Below, piece after piece: positions 1 to 11,283 of a stretch of DNA of 64,000 bases (the stretch's first letter is position 1; every line of letters starts with the position of its first letter). The stretch comes from Paraescarpia echinospica (Eukaryota > Annelida > Polychaeta > Sabellida > Siboglinidae), in the NCBI GenBank assembly GCA_020002185.1, contig CM034532.1, positions 44,697,006 through 44,761,005 of the forward strand, written 5' to 3'. The position numbers and the translations under genes are program-made. A model generated the notes under the pieces. That model worked only from the letters and a program-made list of their open reading frames with translations. It ran no database searches and was not told the origin of the DNA.

Positions 1-2844
1 GGATGGTATCATGGCGGTATACACAACCTGAATTTTATATCAATAATTATCGACGTTGTACACGCCATTTGGAAATATATTAAAGTACATAAAATGTATA
101 ATCACGTTAGTGCATACAATGGCCACTTCCATGGTCTCCCGGATACAAAATGAGTTTCACGGTGATGCAATTTCCGTAACCCTGTTGCGTTACATGATAC
201 ATTTTACGTGACAAGCCCGCCATTGTTTTCTGCGTATGCTTTTGAGGTTTAGACATGAAGAAAAACTGGAAAATTCCATGTATGAACTGGCTTGACGAAA
301 ACCCCAAGGTGCATGCTGCCACAACTTCAAAGTCTGGCAGGTGTAATTTCACTAAGCCTGTTTTTATATAAAGTACGTATTGTGGTGATGTCATTTGTTG
401 TGTAGCTATTTATATATCGACTTACTGTGCTATCCCACGGTATGTTTAGCACTCTGTACTGTGACCTTATGAACCCAATGCTCGAGCTTCACACGGCGCA
501 CGCTAACTCCTGTGTTAGCCCCCGAAGACGCGTGGTACTGGTTGTAGTGATCCTCCTTCCCTTTCAGCTCTGCCTCCCTTTCTCTCTTTGGTGTACACTC
601 TTTTTACGATACAATAATAATTTCGGTGGCGATATTGTTACGATCCTGACATAGCTTTCGGGCAAGAATATTATATAAATGAATTCCATAGTTATAAGAA
701 GCATAAATTGCGATACCTACGTCCGAACTCTCACGGATTTTGTAGAAAGTCTCCCAGATTTGTAGTGAAATTTAAATAAAGAAGACCATCTCCCGGATTG
801 TGGGCTTTTGTGTGCAGTCGGGGGTTTTGTTGAGTCTCTAATGGGTGCAGATGGACGTCGCAGGGGTGCAGTTTAACGTTTTAGTGAGCTTCTTGAGGAT
901 GCAGTTAGAGGATTTTAGTAAGCATCAAGAGGGTGCAGTTGCAGGTTTTTAATGCGCTTGAACTTGTCCGGGATCTCGAAACTCAAACGTTGATAGGTGT
1001 AAATTGCATACAAAGTAAATTGGTAGGGTCTATTCGTTACACCGTGACGTGCCCGGCGCCTTACTAAGCATGTTTACACTGTCTCTCGCCAGAATGTGGA
1101 GACATAATAAATTATGTAGAAGAACTGCATTAAAAGCTTATTTTTTACTCTCCGTCGCGAACAAATACGTGTCGATGTCCGTTGGCGCTATTCGGGAACG
1201 AACGAACAGAGCGCAGTAGAAGTGATGTTACGTAAAGAAAACGTCAACTTTGGATCCAAAAGTTTATTTGATTTTTCCTAAAATAAACATACACATAAAA
1301 CTATCACGGTATGCGTGAATGTCTGTTAGAGTTTTATATAAGAACTAACCATTTTGGCCCTGATCAATTCATTATTTGGCGAATTTGAATCGCAGCAATA
1401 AACGACGGCTGCGTCATTGCAGAATGATTTCTGATCGGTGCTCAGTGCGGGAGGAAGGTAATTACTGAACGCTGAAATGTAATGGCCGGAGAAATGAGCC
1501 AATTTGTAGATCAAAGGACCATTCAGGTCACCAGAGAGGACATCGACTATTGCGACAGCCCTGAAAGGAAACATTGAACCATTTAGAACCATTACACGTA
1601 GTCCGACTTATTCAAGTCTCGAAACAGATTCTGTTTCCCTTTTTGCTCTCGATTTCCTATGCTTTGATTACAGTGATTTTGATACAACTGGTAGTATTTG
1701 ATGACGCACCAGTCAATGTGTACATTAGCCTGTTTTTATGGTACGGAATTAATAACATGGGGTAACAACTGCAAAACTGCCTTGATGACCAGTCTTGGCA
1801 ATATGATGTCATTTCTGCCAGTGGCCATCATCGTAATTATCTGGGAGAGTTATTTTAGACACATTCCAACGTGGTATGAATAAAATGGAAGTCGTCCGCG
1901 GGTTACCCGGATGTGTATGAGTAACACTGCGGGTTGACAATATGAATGCGACTTGTCAAGACCGCCAGCCGTGACAAACGAATAAATTTCCCACGGTAGC
2001 TGACCAGTGTTCTGCCAGCATCTACGAGTGGCAGGGTCACTTCACCGGACGTAAAACTACGGGGTATAGGGGTCTACGTCAACGTATGCGGACGACGCAG
2101 TAAACTGTTCCTCGCAAACGAATACATAATTAATGTCGTTAATTTGGAGTCATGACTTTGAACGCATTGTTGGCGTGCGTCCAAGCGAATTGTGCCCGAT
2201 CGTCGATCGACGAGGAGACCCGAATGTGGTTTGCATGCACGGGCCTGTCCATTGTTCAATACAGATTTCTGTGTTCACGTACTTGACGAAACATTCTTTT
2301 CAGGGAAAAACATTTCAAAATAGCTGTGGCAAGGGTGTCGCATAATTAAGGGATTTGAACTAAATATTTGCGGTTCGAAGACCGAACTCTCTTTACTGCT
2401 GACTATGGTCGCTCATTTGCTTTGTAGCTTATGTTTATGGATTGCATTCCACATCCAACATTTGCTTAGGATGTGCGCATACGCGCCACACAATCGCTCG
2501 CGTCAACACTGAGTGTGGTGTTGTAAATACGAAAGTAAATATCAATCAAGCCTCAAGGGCCAAGTGGGGCGTTTTCGCACAAACATTAGCCAGTCTCCTA
2601 AAGATTTACGCACTGATAAACAGCCCCGTATTGTTTTAAGCAGCTATTACCATCTGCAGTGATTGCAATTGTACAGACCGATACATAACTCGAGCGAGGC
2701 CGACTCGACCACCGGGTAACGTACAAGACTGTTGAGGGCTCGCATAGGCCTACATACGACGCCATTGCTCAATTATGCATGACTTTCTTACATATCTCCC
2801 AGTGTTGTGTTTCTAAGTGCGATCTCTGACGTGAACATTCTGAC

Positions 2845-2879
2845 ATGACCTACGCAAGCTTTGGCGTTGCGTAGGTCAT
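2845..2879. repeat. perfect 13-bp inverted repeat (hairpin)
   Basis: Arms 2845-2857 and 2867-2879 are exact reverse complements (ATGACCTACGCAA) around a 9-nt loop. No gene context; function unknown. Confidence 0.6.
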
Positions 2880-3059
2880 TGGCCATTGACCAAACGTATT
2901 GTTCATGTTTAGACAACGTAGTGTCACGATTGCGGGCAAGATAGAATGTTCCATGTTCATCGTTGACGCTGTGTCTTGTCCTACTCGTTCGTCTATTGCC
3001 TCCTCTTAGTATTATTAATGTATAATGACATACAACATTCTTACAGGAATTATGCATCT

Positions 3060-3235
3060 ATATTATAAAACAGTTCGTTCTCTGTTTGTATGTGCACCCA
3101 CATCTCCGTCAGTTGTGCATGTATCGTGCTGAAATTGCATGTAATCTAGCGGGCCCATTGAGATGTTCGTAGATTTATACATTTTCAAAATTCGTTCGGG
3201 GTGGGGTGGAGAACTTGCGAGGCTCAATATTTCAA
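3060..3235 (+). repeat. dispersed repeat family, copy 1
   Basis: Starts ATTATAAAACAGTTCGTTC and runs through CACCCACATCTCCGTCAG. Related copies lie near 3553-3640, 13685-13850 and 14265-14400. All share the ATTATAAAACA start, a run like CCCACATCTCC and TGCTGAAATT or a close variant. No ORF and no TIR seen; probably a short non-coding element. Confidence 0.55.
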
Positions 3236-3552
3236 AAAGCTGTGCGTGGAGTTCCAGCCGCGGAATTTAATGTTTTTTCTATATCATCGTAAAAATAATT
3301 ATGCCATCTACAAAAATGTCGCTGGATATATTATGCATAAATTTTAAATAGTTTTAAGTTATTGACGTTTGAAAATCCCCAACGCTTAACGTGCACCAAG
3401 TCTACCGACTCTTTCGCATTTCATATATTTCCTACAGATGGAGTTATGTGTCATTTTGTCATTTAGCATCGAAATTATCGCCCGTCAAGTTAGAGTATTA
3501 TAAACAAAATGAGTGTCAGAACTTACATTGGATAACTAGGAATATGACATAT

Positions 3553-3640
3553 CTGTATTATAAAACATTTCGTTCTCTGTTTGTTTATGCACCCACATCT
3601 CCGTTAGTTTTGCTTGTATCGGACTGAAATTTCAACCCAG
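3553..3640 (+). repeat. dispersed repeat family, copy 2 (short)
   Basis: Nearly the same as the first ~85 bases of the copy at 3060, then diverges. The two copies lie 490 bases apart in direct orientation. Confidence 0.5.
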
Positions 3641-3685
3641 CATCCGCTGTTGCTGGTTACGCCAGTTAGACGGGTAAGCGATTGG

Positions 3686-3742
3686 AAAAAAATGGGATGG
3701 GTTTGGGGTGTCTCCAGACACCCCAAACCATCCCATTTTTTT
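3686..3742. repeat. 57-bp near-perfect hairpin
   Basis: Left arm 3686-3713 (poly-A, TGGGATGG, TTTGGGGTGTCT) pairs with 3716-3742 across a 2-base loop. The only flaw is one extra G in the left arm. No TSD or ORF seen; it may be the relic of a snap-back insertion. Confidence 0.7.
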
Positions 3743-6069
3743 ATTAATAGTAGTCATACGTGTAAACCTCACGCCGTCATGCTTTTGTGTGTGATTGTTT
3801 GCCAGAGAGGTTAGGACAAACCCACATTTAGGTTATCCTACAAACAAACAAGCAGAACCATGGTTGTTTTCATGTAAATCCCTACACCTGTTTCCATCTG
3901 TTTCGATGGTAATATATTCGTTTCTTATTTATCTTCGTATAGTGATATTTGGACATTGAAAGCTGCTGTGTCATCTACTGTGCATTATACATTATTAATA
4001 TATCTATGTAGCCGGAGACAGAACAGACAATTAATTTTTACTCCGATATGCTGTAAATTGTCTATATGTGCGGCATATAGTGGCTTGCGATACTTATTGG
4101 AATTACATTGTAATAACCTATGTACCCGCGGATCTGATATTGTATTACCGTAATATCATAGGAAGAAGCCTTAGACGTGGAGAAGAGAAGAAGAACGACA
4201 CATTATATTATATAAAATAGCATTGGATCAAAGTACCGACGTACGGATCAACCAAGAAGTACGGAAAAGGACATTATAGAGAAAAAGGAAAACGTCAGGC
4301 AACGAACCACATACTTGAAGTAAAGAATAAAAAGACGGATACAACGGAAACTGTAAGATCAGAGCCGACGACCTGTCAATTGTAAACATCCCTGCGGGGT
4401 TCGCTTTCCTATTTGCATCGGACGTCAGCGTTAACTTCCTCTGGGGAAGGTTTTCGTATAACTCGTTTTATAACAGCGACGGTGGTCGTTCTCGTCAATG
4501 GGTCTCTTATACCAATATCCAGATCGAGTTTCAAGCGTTGTGCATCTACGTATCTCGTCCAGGGGGCATTTCTTGAGTATCAGTGATACTTCGCAGTGAA
4601 GCACAGCAGGAGAGGAACATTGATGTGTAAAGTCTATGCAGCGATACGGAATTAACGGGTCTTGTCACTGGACCGCGCCTGTGTAGTTGACAGTGTTGTA
4701 AGTTACGGGCTATTGGCAACGCTTAGTCACGTTCCGCTTGACTGCACTCTAGCCATGAGAATGTTCGTGTTTCGACACTATACGTTATGTTTTGATCTAT
4801 ACAATATGCATCGTAACGGTTATTGAAGGATTACTTGTCTCTAGGGATTTTAACTCAGTAGTTTTTTATTATGTTATTACAACTCAATAAAAAGCGAAGT
4901 CATAAGACATTGACGTCAAGGCGTTTTTAAACTGATTCTCTCCTCGAGAGCAACGTCCCAAAACGGCACTTTAGATAGTTAAAACGGCTTGGTATAATTA
5001 ATAGTATGTCTACATATACTGTCCTATCCCACGGTATGTTTACATCTACTACAATTATTTGTTTTCCGAAACCAGGTTAATAATACGGGAATATAGTGGC
5101 GTTCCCATAACATGTCTACGTGGGATGTTAGAACCCCTCACACGATTGATTTAGTTCACGGCGAATCAGAGTCGTTAGTGTCCACACCCCTGTAGTGTAT
5201 GAAGCGTAGCCTACTTTTTATAAATAATCGAAAGAAGTTGTTTTGATCATTATATCAGATAAGTTTGCGAACAGATGAATAGGACTAGTCTTATAAATGT
5301 TATATAGGTCTACAGAGGCGGAGCAACTTTGCAATTTTCGCCGATTTCTTTTACCGGAACCAGTAAAATTAACAGCACTGAAAAACAACGATATAGTACC
5401 GCCCGACCGACCGACCGTCGACTAGTTTCGATTGTGATCAATCGATTTGATTCCTTTTACAGCGGGTGACGCTTGCATAGTAATCACCGACTGGCCAAGG
5501 GCATATGTACAGCTTGGTTGCGACCAAAAGTCGCTGTTCCATCAGATTAACGAAAGCGGGACTTAGTGTAATGTTCGGCTTACCATATTTACTTAAGACG
5601 CTCTACCCCGTCTCATCTAGTTGTTTGATGATTCGACTACAAGGGCGGAGTCATTACAATGTCTATATAACAAGACACGGACTTATCCCACGATAATACA
5701 ATGTCCACAACACCTTACTTGCATGATCATATGTCGGTCGACATGTGTGTGTGTGTTCTCCACGTTGACAAAAGAACCAATTAAAGAACTGTATGTGATT
5801 AGACTGTAGACATATGCATTACGAGTGGTCTGACAAAAACTTTGTATTCAATGCCGCGGTACCAATGGAACTGTCGTTTAGAAAACAAACCATGTCAATG
5901 CCCCGTAGAAGCCGCTGATTGTATCAGAGATGGTAGTCTAGGGGGCCCAAAAAAACCTCCAATTGCACCCCTTAAGGCTCGCCAAAAACCTCTACTGGCG
6001 GCCGAGACGAAATTCATATTGAGTGGTCTAAGTCGGAGTTTCAGCATGACTCCGCTGTCATCACGCTGT

Positions 6070-6235
6070 CGCGGATCATGACATCTAAGGCGGGGGAGGG
6101 GGTGCTGTTGAAATTTTTTTTTCGTCGTCGCGCCACCGTAACTTCAGCTTCTCGGCTGTCTTGGCTCGACTGGTGACATCGAAAGACGGGGGGAGGGGGT
6201 GTTGGAATAGCGCGGAAAAATTCCGAAGGTCTAGG
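6070..6235. repeat. degenerate direct repeat, G-rich
   Basis: Two imperfect copies of a ~35-bp G-rich segment (GGGGGAGGGGGTG core) at about 6077-6112 and 6172-6212. The core resembles the reverse complement of the interior of the TIR element at 7409-7684 (CACCCCCGTCTTCG), so this may be an old inverted copy of that family. Confidence 0.4.
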
Positions 6236-7129
6236 GCCCCTCTGAATACAGCGAATACATATCGGTGCTCACCTATAAGGAATGTATATTAATTGGTGTG
6301 ACGCACGACACTAAACCTGCGACCCTTGTTCACTCTGTACCTTCAAACACGAGCGTGCGCGTGCCACACGTCGCCAACGGACGTGTCATCATATACACTG
6401 CGTCACATAACCTGTAGTTGCCGTTGTGACTAACGTGTTTACAGTAGGTGCCTATGTGGTAGAAACAAATTGTAGGACAGAGATCTATTGCCACCAGGCA
6501 ACGGCTGAACTTCTGAAAGTATTTACTAGGGGACAAATGGCCACAGGGAGTGACCGATTTGATGATTTAAACTATTTCCGTCGGAGGGCGTTGGCTGGAA
6601 CTTCTAAGAATCATGAAGGTATTCTGAATGCAGCACGTGGCCGAAATGAAAGGGTAATTGGTATGAATTAAACATTTAAATCCTGCCTTAGTAAACCTCA
6701 TTAATGGCAGACTGAGAAACTTAAATTGCATCGATGGTGTCAACAGCACTAGGTTCGTGCAGGGATACACTCTTGTGGACACGGCCGTTCACCGCGTCGT
6801 GGGAATTATATTGTTATATATGTGAAAACTACAATACGTATTATTTATTTCGTGTCACTAAATACAACTTCAATATCCATTCATACAAACAAATTTAAAA
6901 GAAAACACAAACGTCAATGAAAAAGAGGACTAGCGATGGAAATTACGCATTCACCAGACAGCTTTTTTCCTAACATAGTCCCTTTGTATCACCAATAAAA
7001 TCTACCATTTAATGTAGGAAGGGAATACGAATAAATGAACACTCTAAGCTTTCCTCTGACCAGTCCTTAAATGTAGGCAACATAACGAAACACCAGACAA
7101 AAATATTTTTAAATGTGTGAAATGATCAT

Positions 7130-7156
7130 ATATATATGTGTGTGTGTGTGTGTGTG
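7130..7156. repeat. TA/TG microsatellite
   Basis: Short (TA)n followed by (TG)n. Confidence 0.7.
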
Positions 7157-7408
7157 CTTGAAGCAAACACAAGGGGGTTATCTCTCTAAGCCGGATTACG
7201 AACTGTGCATTAACGCAAATGGCCTTAAAAGAAGACAGCTGCAGTAACAAAGAAACCCGCAATGGAAATAGAATATCGAGTTTTCCAATTGACATCAACA
7301 TCATGTTGTAATGAACGTGGATGAAGAAAGTGTGGCATTAAGAAAGATAGCAGCACTGAAGAGATAGCTCACAGAAAATGCTACTCAACGGGGCTGAGCC
7401 CTGGGATA

Positions 7409-7684
7409 TATACCTGCCAACTCTCTCGGAATTTTCCGGAATCTACTGGATTTGTTGTGTATCTCCCTGTATCCAGGAATACATGCAAATCTCCCGGATT
7501 TTCGCTGAACAGCACCCCCGTCTTCGAGACAGCGAACCGCTGAACTTCTGGCGAAAAATCTCCAACGGCATCCCCCCGTCTTCCGATGTCACGATCCGAA
7601 ACAGTGCGACCAGACAGCGCGACACGGGAATCGTACTGAACCGTTGATAAATCTCGCGGAATTAAAAAAAAATTGGCAGGTATA
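7409..7684. mobile_element. small TIR element (MITE), 276 bp
   Basis: Ends are perfect 12-bp inverted repeats: TATACCTGCCAA at 7409-7420 and its complement at 7673-7684. GGGATA flanks the element on both sides (7403-7408 and 7685-7690) and may be a 6-bp target duplication. If the ends are trimmed by two bases a TA duplication is also possible. The interior has short TCCCGGATTT-like repeats. No transposase ORF. Confidence 0.7.
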
Positions 7685-8164
7685 GGGATATGAAATATGG
7701 ATTTGTCTTTTGTTCTGGTAGTTGTATCATGCCAAGGATAGAGTAGTAGAGGTTCCCAGAACAAGGCGTGACATGTGAATTTATTCATTTAGTTTTGGGG
7801 CCCATTTGGAGATTATAAATACGTTATATAAATACCTAGGTTGAAATGCTAGTAACTACGATTTCAGATAACATTGTTAAACGTATGGGTAAAACAAGAT
7901 TACAAACTGCCGTAAAGCACTGTCTACCAGGTCCGTTATAGTAGATTAGTCCATAAGTCTTAGGCATAGGGATTTAGCTATATAATTATTATAGCGGACC
8001 AATCAGTTGAATGAAAAAAACCATATATCGACGAATTCTAAGCGGGCCGGGTTCAAATGTTGTGATTTGGGATACAAACTACGACTACTCAAATCAAGTT
8101 CTCCTAAATATGCGCAACGTCATTCGTCAGCCTCAATGCACCCGTATCATTTGAAACAGCTCAT

Positions 8165-8240
8165 TGCATGCATGCATGCATGTGCGTGTGTGTGTGTGTG
8201 TGTGTACGTATGTATGTATGTATGTATGTATGTATGTATT
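8165..8240. repeat. GCAT / TG / TATG compound microsatellite
   Basis: Runs of (GCAT)n, (TG)n and (TATG)n in sequence. Confidence 0.8.
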
Positions 8241-8475
8241 ACGCCTTTCGGTATTTTTGTGTGAATCTACCAACAGGTAACGTTTATACCTAACGACCAT
8301 ATAGGAACCTGGCTCAACATTGGGGACTGAGTATATCCCATGTGATTAGGAAATCACGTTAATATCGGTCCCGAATCAATTTGGGACATACAATAACAAC
8401 TGAGCCTGAAGACGACAAGCGATTCAGGCAGTGACCACCCTCAATACCTACCACCAACATTAAACTGCATAATAA

Positions 8476-8700
8476 AAGGTAAGTAAAGGTACGCTCTTAT
8501 ATATCGCAGTATCCAGACCAGAGCACCTTACACTTTATTCAGTGGCGTACCTGTTCAATCGAACACCATCTCGACTTATGTTGGATGCATTCAGCCATGC
8601 TGCAACTAATGCGCAAAGACTATATCCACCGCTGAGTCTATTAGTAGGTCCTACGGTGTCGAGTGTTGGACACAAGTAGGACTAGAATCGTGCTATAATG
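8476..8700 (-). mobile_element. tRNA-derived SINE family A, 3' part
   Basis: Shares TATCCAGACC...CACTTTA, GAACACCATCTCGAC and GCATTCAGCCATGCTGCAA with copies at 12038-12330 and 22420-22710. In those copies a tRNA-like head with A and B boxes lies at the high-coordinate end, so the element reads on the minus strand. The head is degraded here. Confidence 0.5.
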
Positions 8701-10032
8701 TTTCATTGAAACATTAAATAAAAATGTGGAGATGGTTGGCGGAGACAGTAGTGCATGAACAGTGAGGGGGGGGGGACAAAAATCGGGGAACAGTATTGAG
8801 GCCAGCCTCACCCCAGACATTTAGATAAATGAAGAGGATGACAACAATATCCGCAGCAACAGTCATTATGTTAGTTTGCTACAATGCCGCGCAAATGAAC
8901 GTCGTGTTAAATTAAAATAAAACGACGAAAACACTTCATTATTATAACAGCGTCGCACATAAGGCCTACTGCTTAATTAACGGTGGCGATCGTACATAGA
9001 AACGCGTCACTACAATCACTATCACGCGTGTTCAGATGGCGCACTATATTCCAATAAATTAATAATGAACGTTGGTTGTCGTCACACACCGAGTGTGATG
9101 CCCGGTGAACCAAAACAGACTCTGCGGGTGACTTTGTGTTAGTGATGTTCAATTAATTATAAATGTGTGCCTTCGGCGACATTCAAGTTGCTCTGAAAGC
9201 ATGGGCGATGCAGCGGTAATATTGAAACACATTGCCGAGTCGCCCGATTAAACACCAATAACGCGACAAGTTTTGATGTCGCCACATACATGCACGACGG
9301 CCGACACAGAGTGTGCAAGCATACCGCTCTCGATTCCCTTCCCTATCCCAAATGCGCTGTGCGTACTAAGTCATCTCTTTTTGTGTTTATGCGATCGGTT
9401 GTGTCGATAGGTAAATACGTAACCAGCAGGGCTGATCGGTAAGCGTCATTCATATCCATTTTACGTTCAAAGTAAACAATATGACAGTATTGTATATACA
9501 ATTGTTTTTGACTGATTAGCCGCCTCGTTTTAATTGCTGTTGTGTTTAATACATCAGAAAAAAATATTTGTAAAGACCTGTCTCAGCATGTAATACATAA
9601 CGGTGGGGGCACAAATCGTGCGTGCAATAGTTTTTGTTGTTTTCACAAACAAAAACTGATCAAATTCTTCCGTAAGATATCTATGGGCAAATCCAAAATC
9701 TCATAAAAGGCGCCTGCATTAAAAACCGTGCATCATATCTTCGCTGTGATGTGCGTTTGTACATAATTCCAAAATGATTTAGATGCATTATGCCTATATT
9801 ATAGGCTACGGCTATGCCTAGGCTAAGGTCAGTCCATTTGAGCTTGTGATTAGGACCACATATTCAGCTGAAAATCGCATAAATGTAAAATACGTTGGCA
9901 CGTGAAACGCCGTGATGCAGACTCTGTAGTTGAATTCACGAACTTACTGCTAATAATTAGTATCCCTGGCTTGAGACGATGCTTCTGCGTAACGGGACAG
10001 ATATGGTCGCTTTCATATGCCGATTGTGTATA

Positions 10033-10323
10033 ATACTGCCAAAACTCCCGGGTTTTCTGGAAGTCTCACATATTTATTGTGAATCTCCAGGAATCCCGTA
10101 AGAGAATAAAATCTCCCGGATTTTCAGTGAAGATGAAAATCACCTAGGTTATCAAGAAAATCTACATGATTTTCGCTTCAGACCTTCAACAGCACCCAGT
10201 CTTCAGATGTTCAATCCGACAGAACGGAACTGTTGAGACTCACAAAGTACAAATATGTAAAAAGCTGAGACTCACAATAACTCGACTTTACCAGATTTTA
10301 GATGTCAGATGTTGGCAGGTATA
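10033..10323. mobile_element. TIR element, second copy of the 7409 family
   Basis: Begins ATACTGCCAAAACTCCCGG and ends GTTGGCAGGTA, matching the termini of the 7409-7684 element. The interior again has CTCCCGGATTTTC and AACAGCACCCAGTCTTC. About 290 bp, diverged, no ORF. Confidence 0.6.
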
Positions 10324-10422
10324 GCTGCCAGACATGGCATAATTACATAGGCCACCAACGCGCATAGCCCTTTTCGCATCTCTTTTTATAGCCACTTGAG
10401 TGACACTCTCAGTAGGACTGTC

Positions 10423-10640
10423 GCACGTTTTATTCACACGTCGCACGTTTTATTCACACGACACACGGTACCCGACGAGTAATTACACCACCAGTAGAAG
10501 AATAAAATAGCATCTTTATACACGGATATAACATGTCTGTCATAACCAATCAAGGACATTACATAACATTCACCGTGGTGACAATGTACAGCCATAAAAG
10601 ATCAAGGACATTACATAACATTGGTCACGACGACCGTGTA
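10423..10640. repeat. two small tandem duplications
   Basis: A ~21-bp unit (GTCGCACGTTTTATTCACAC) is doubled near 10425-10468. A ~65-bp unit containing ATCAAGGACATTACATAACA is doubled near 10538-10650. Confidence 0.6.
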
Positions 10641-11154
10641 CAGACATAACTGTATCACATACTGCTGCACGTTTCAAGTTAAAAACACTGACGTTCTAGA
10701 GACCTGATAAATCAACGACAAGCATGGCAACATTGCAACGACACATTTCTCACAAGGAACGTTATTGTTACGTTACACACTTGCAATTTCTAATAAACTG
10801 ACAAAGAGTATGCCTACACAATTCTTATTCACGTTACATAATATTTAATTCGCATAAATATAAAAGTAGTCACTGTGCTACTTATTTTACTTACAATATG
10901 TACATGTCATTAAAATGTGCGTCAGGACCCAAGGTCAAGCTGACCACGCAGGCATATATAATTAGTAAATTGTTGTAAGCACGGCTTTGCAGACAGTTGA
11001 AATGTGCACTATTTAATACAGATTTCACATTGCAATTCATATCATGGTAGATATGCATTCTTCTATTTTAAAAGGCAAACCCTAAATGTTTACTTAAGTT
11101 TACATATACTTCTAAATACATCGCTGGAATGTTACACAATTAAAATTATTAGTT

Positions 11155-11160
11155 TTTATT
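11155..11160 (-). terminator. candidate PIGG polyadenylation signal
   Basis: AATAAA on the minus strand, about 125 bases downstream of the PIGG stop codon. Position and strand fit; use is not proven. Confidence 0.45.
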
Positions 11161-11283
11161 TACCACCACATGTCATAAATGTATGATCAGAACACCAATA
11201 ACAATGCTTATCACAGCCAGCTATCTATTATTACAAACACCAGACATCTCGTGGCAATGGCATACAAAAGGCATCGGAATGGA

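Larger units (their letters stand above)
1..11283. other. gene-free flank with dispersed repeats
   Basis: Short ORFs occur but none shows family similarity or convincing exon structure. Apart from the entries listed separately, this stretch holds simple repeats, copies of dispersed families (for example about 19 nt starting CTATCCCACGGTATG near 430 and again near 5024) and otherwise unremarkable AT-rich DNA. The last ~130 bases are probably PIGG 3' UTR. Confidence 0.6.

Noticed and set aside
1..11283. Small ORFs of 60-135 codons as a fourth gene
   Set aside because: None shows known motifs, consistent splice sites or similarity between neighbouring ORFs; expected by chance or from repeats.
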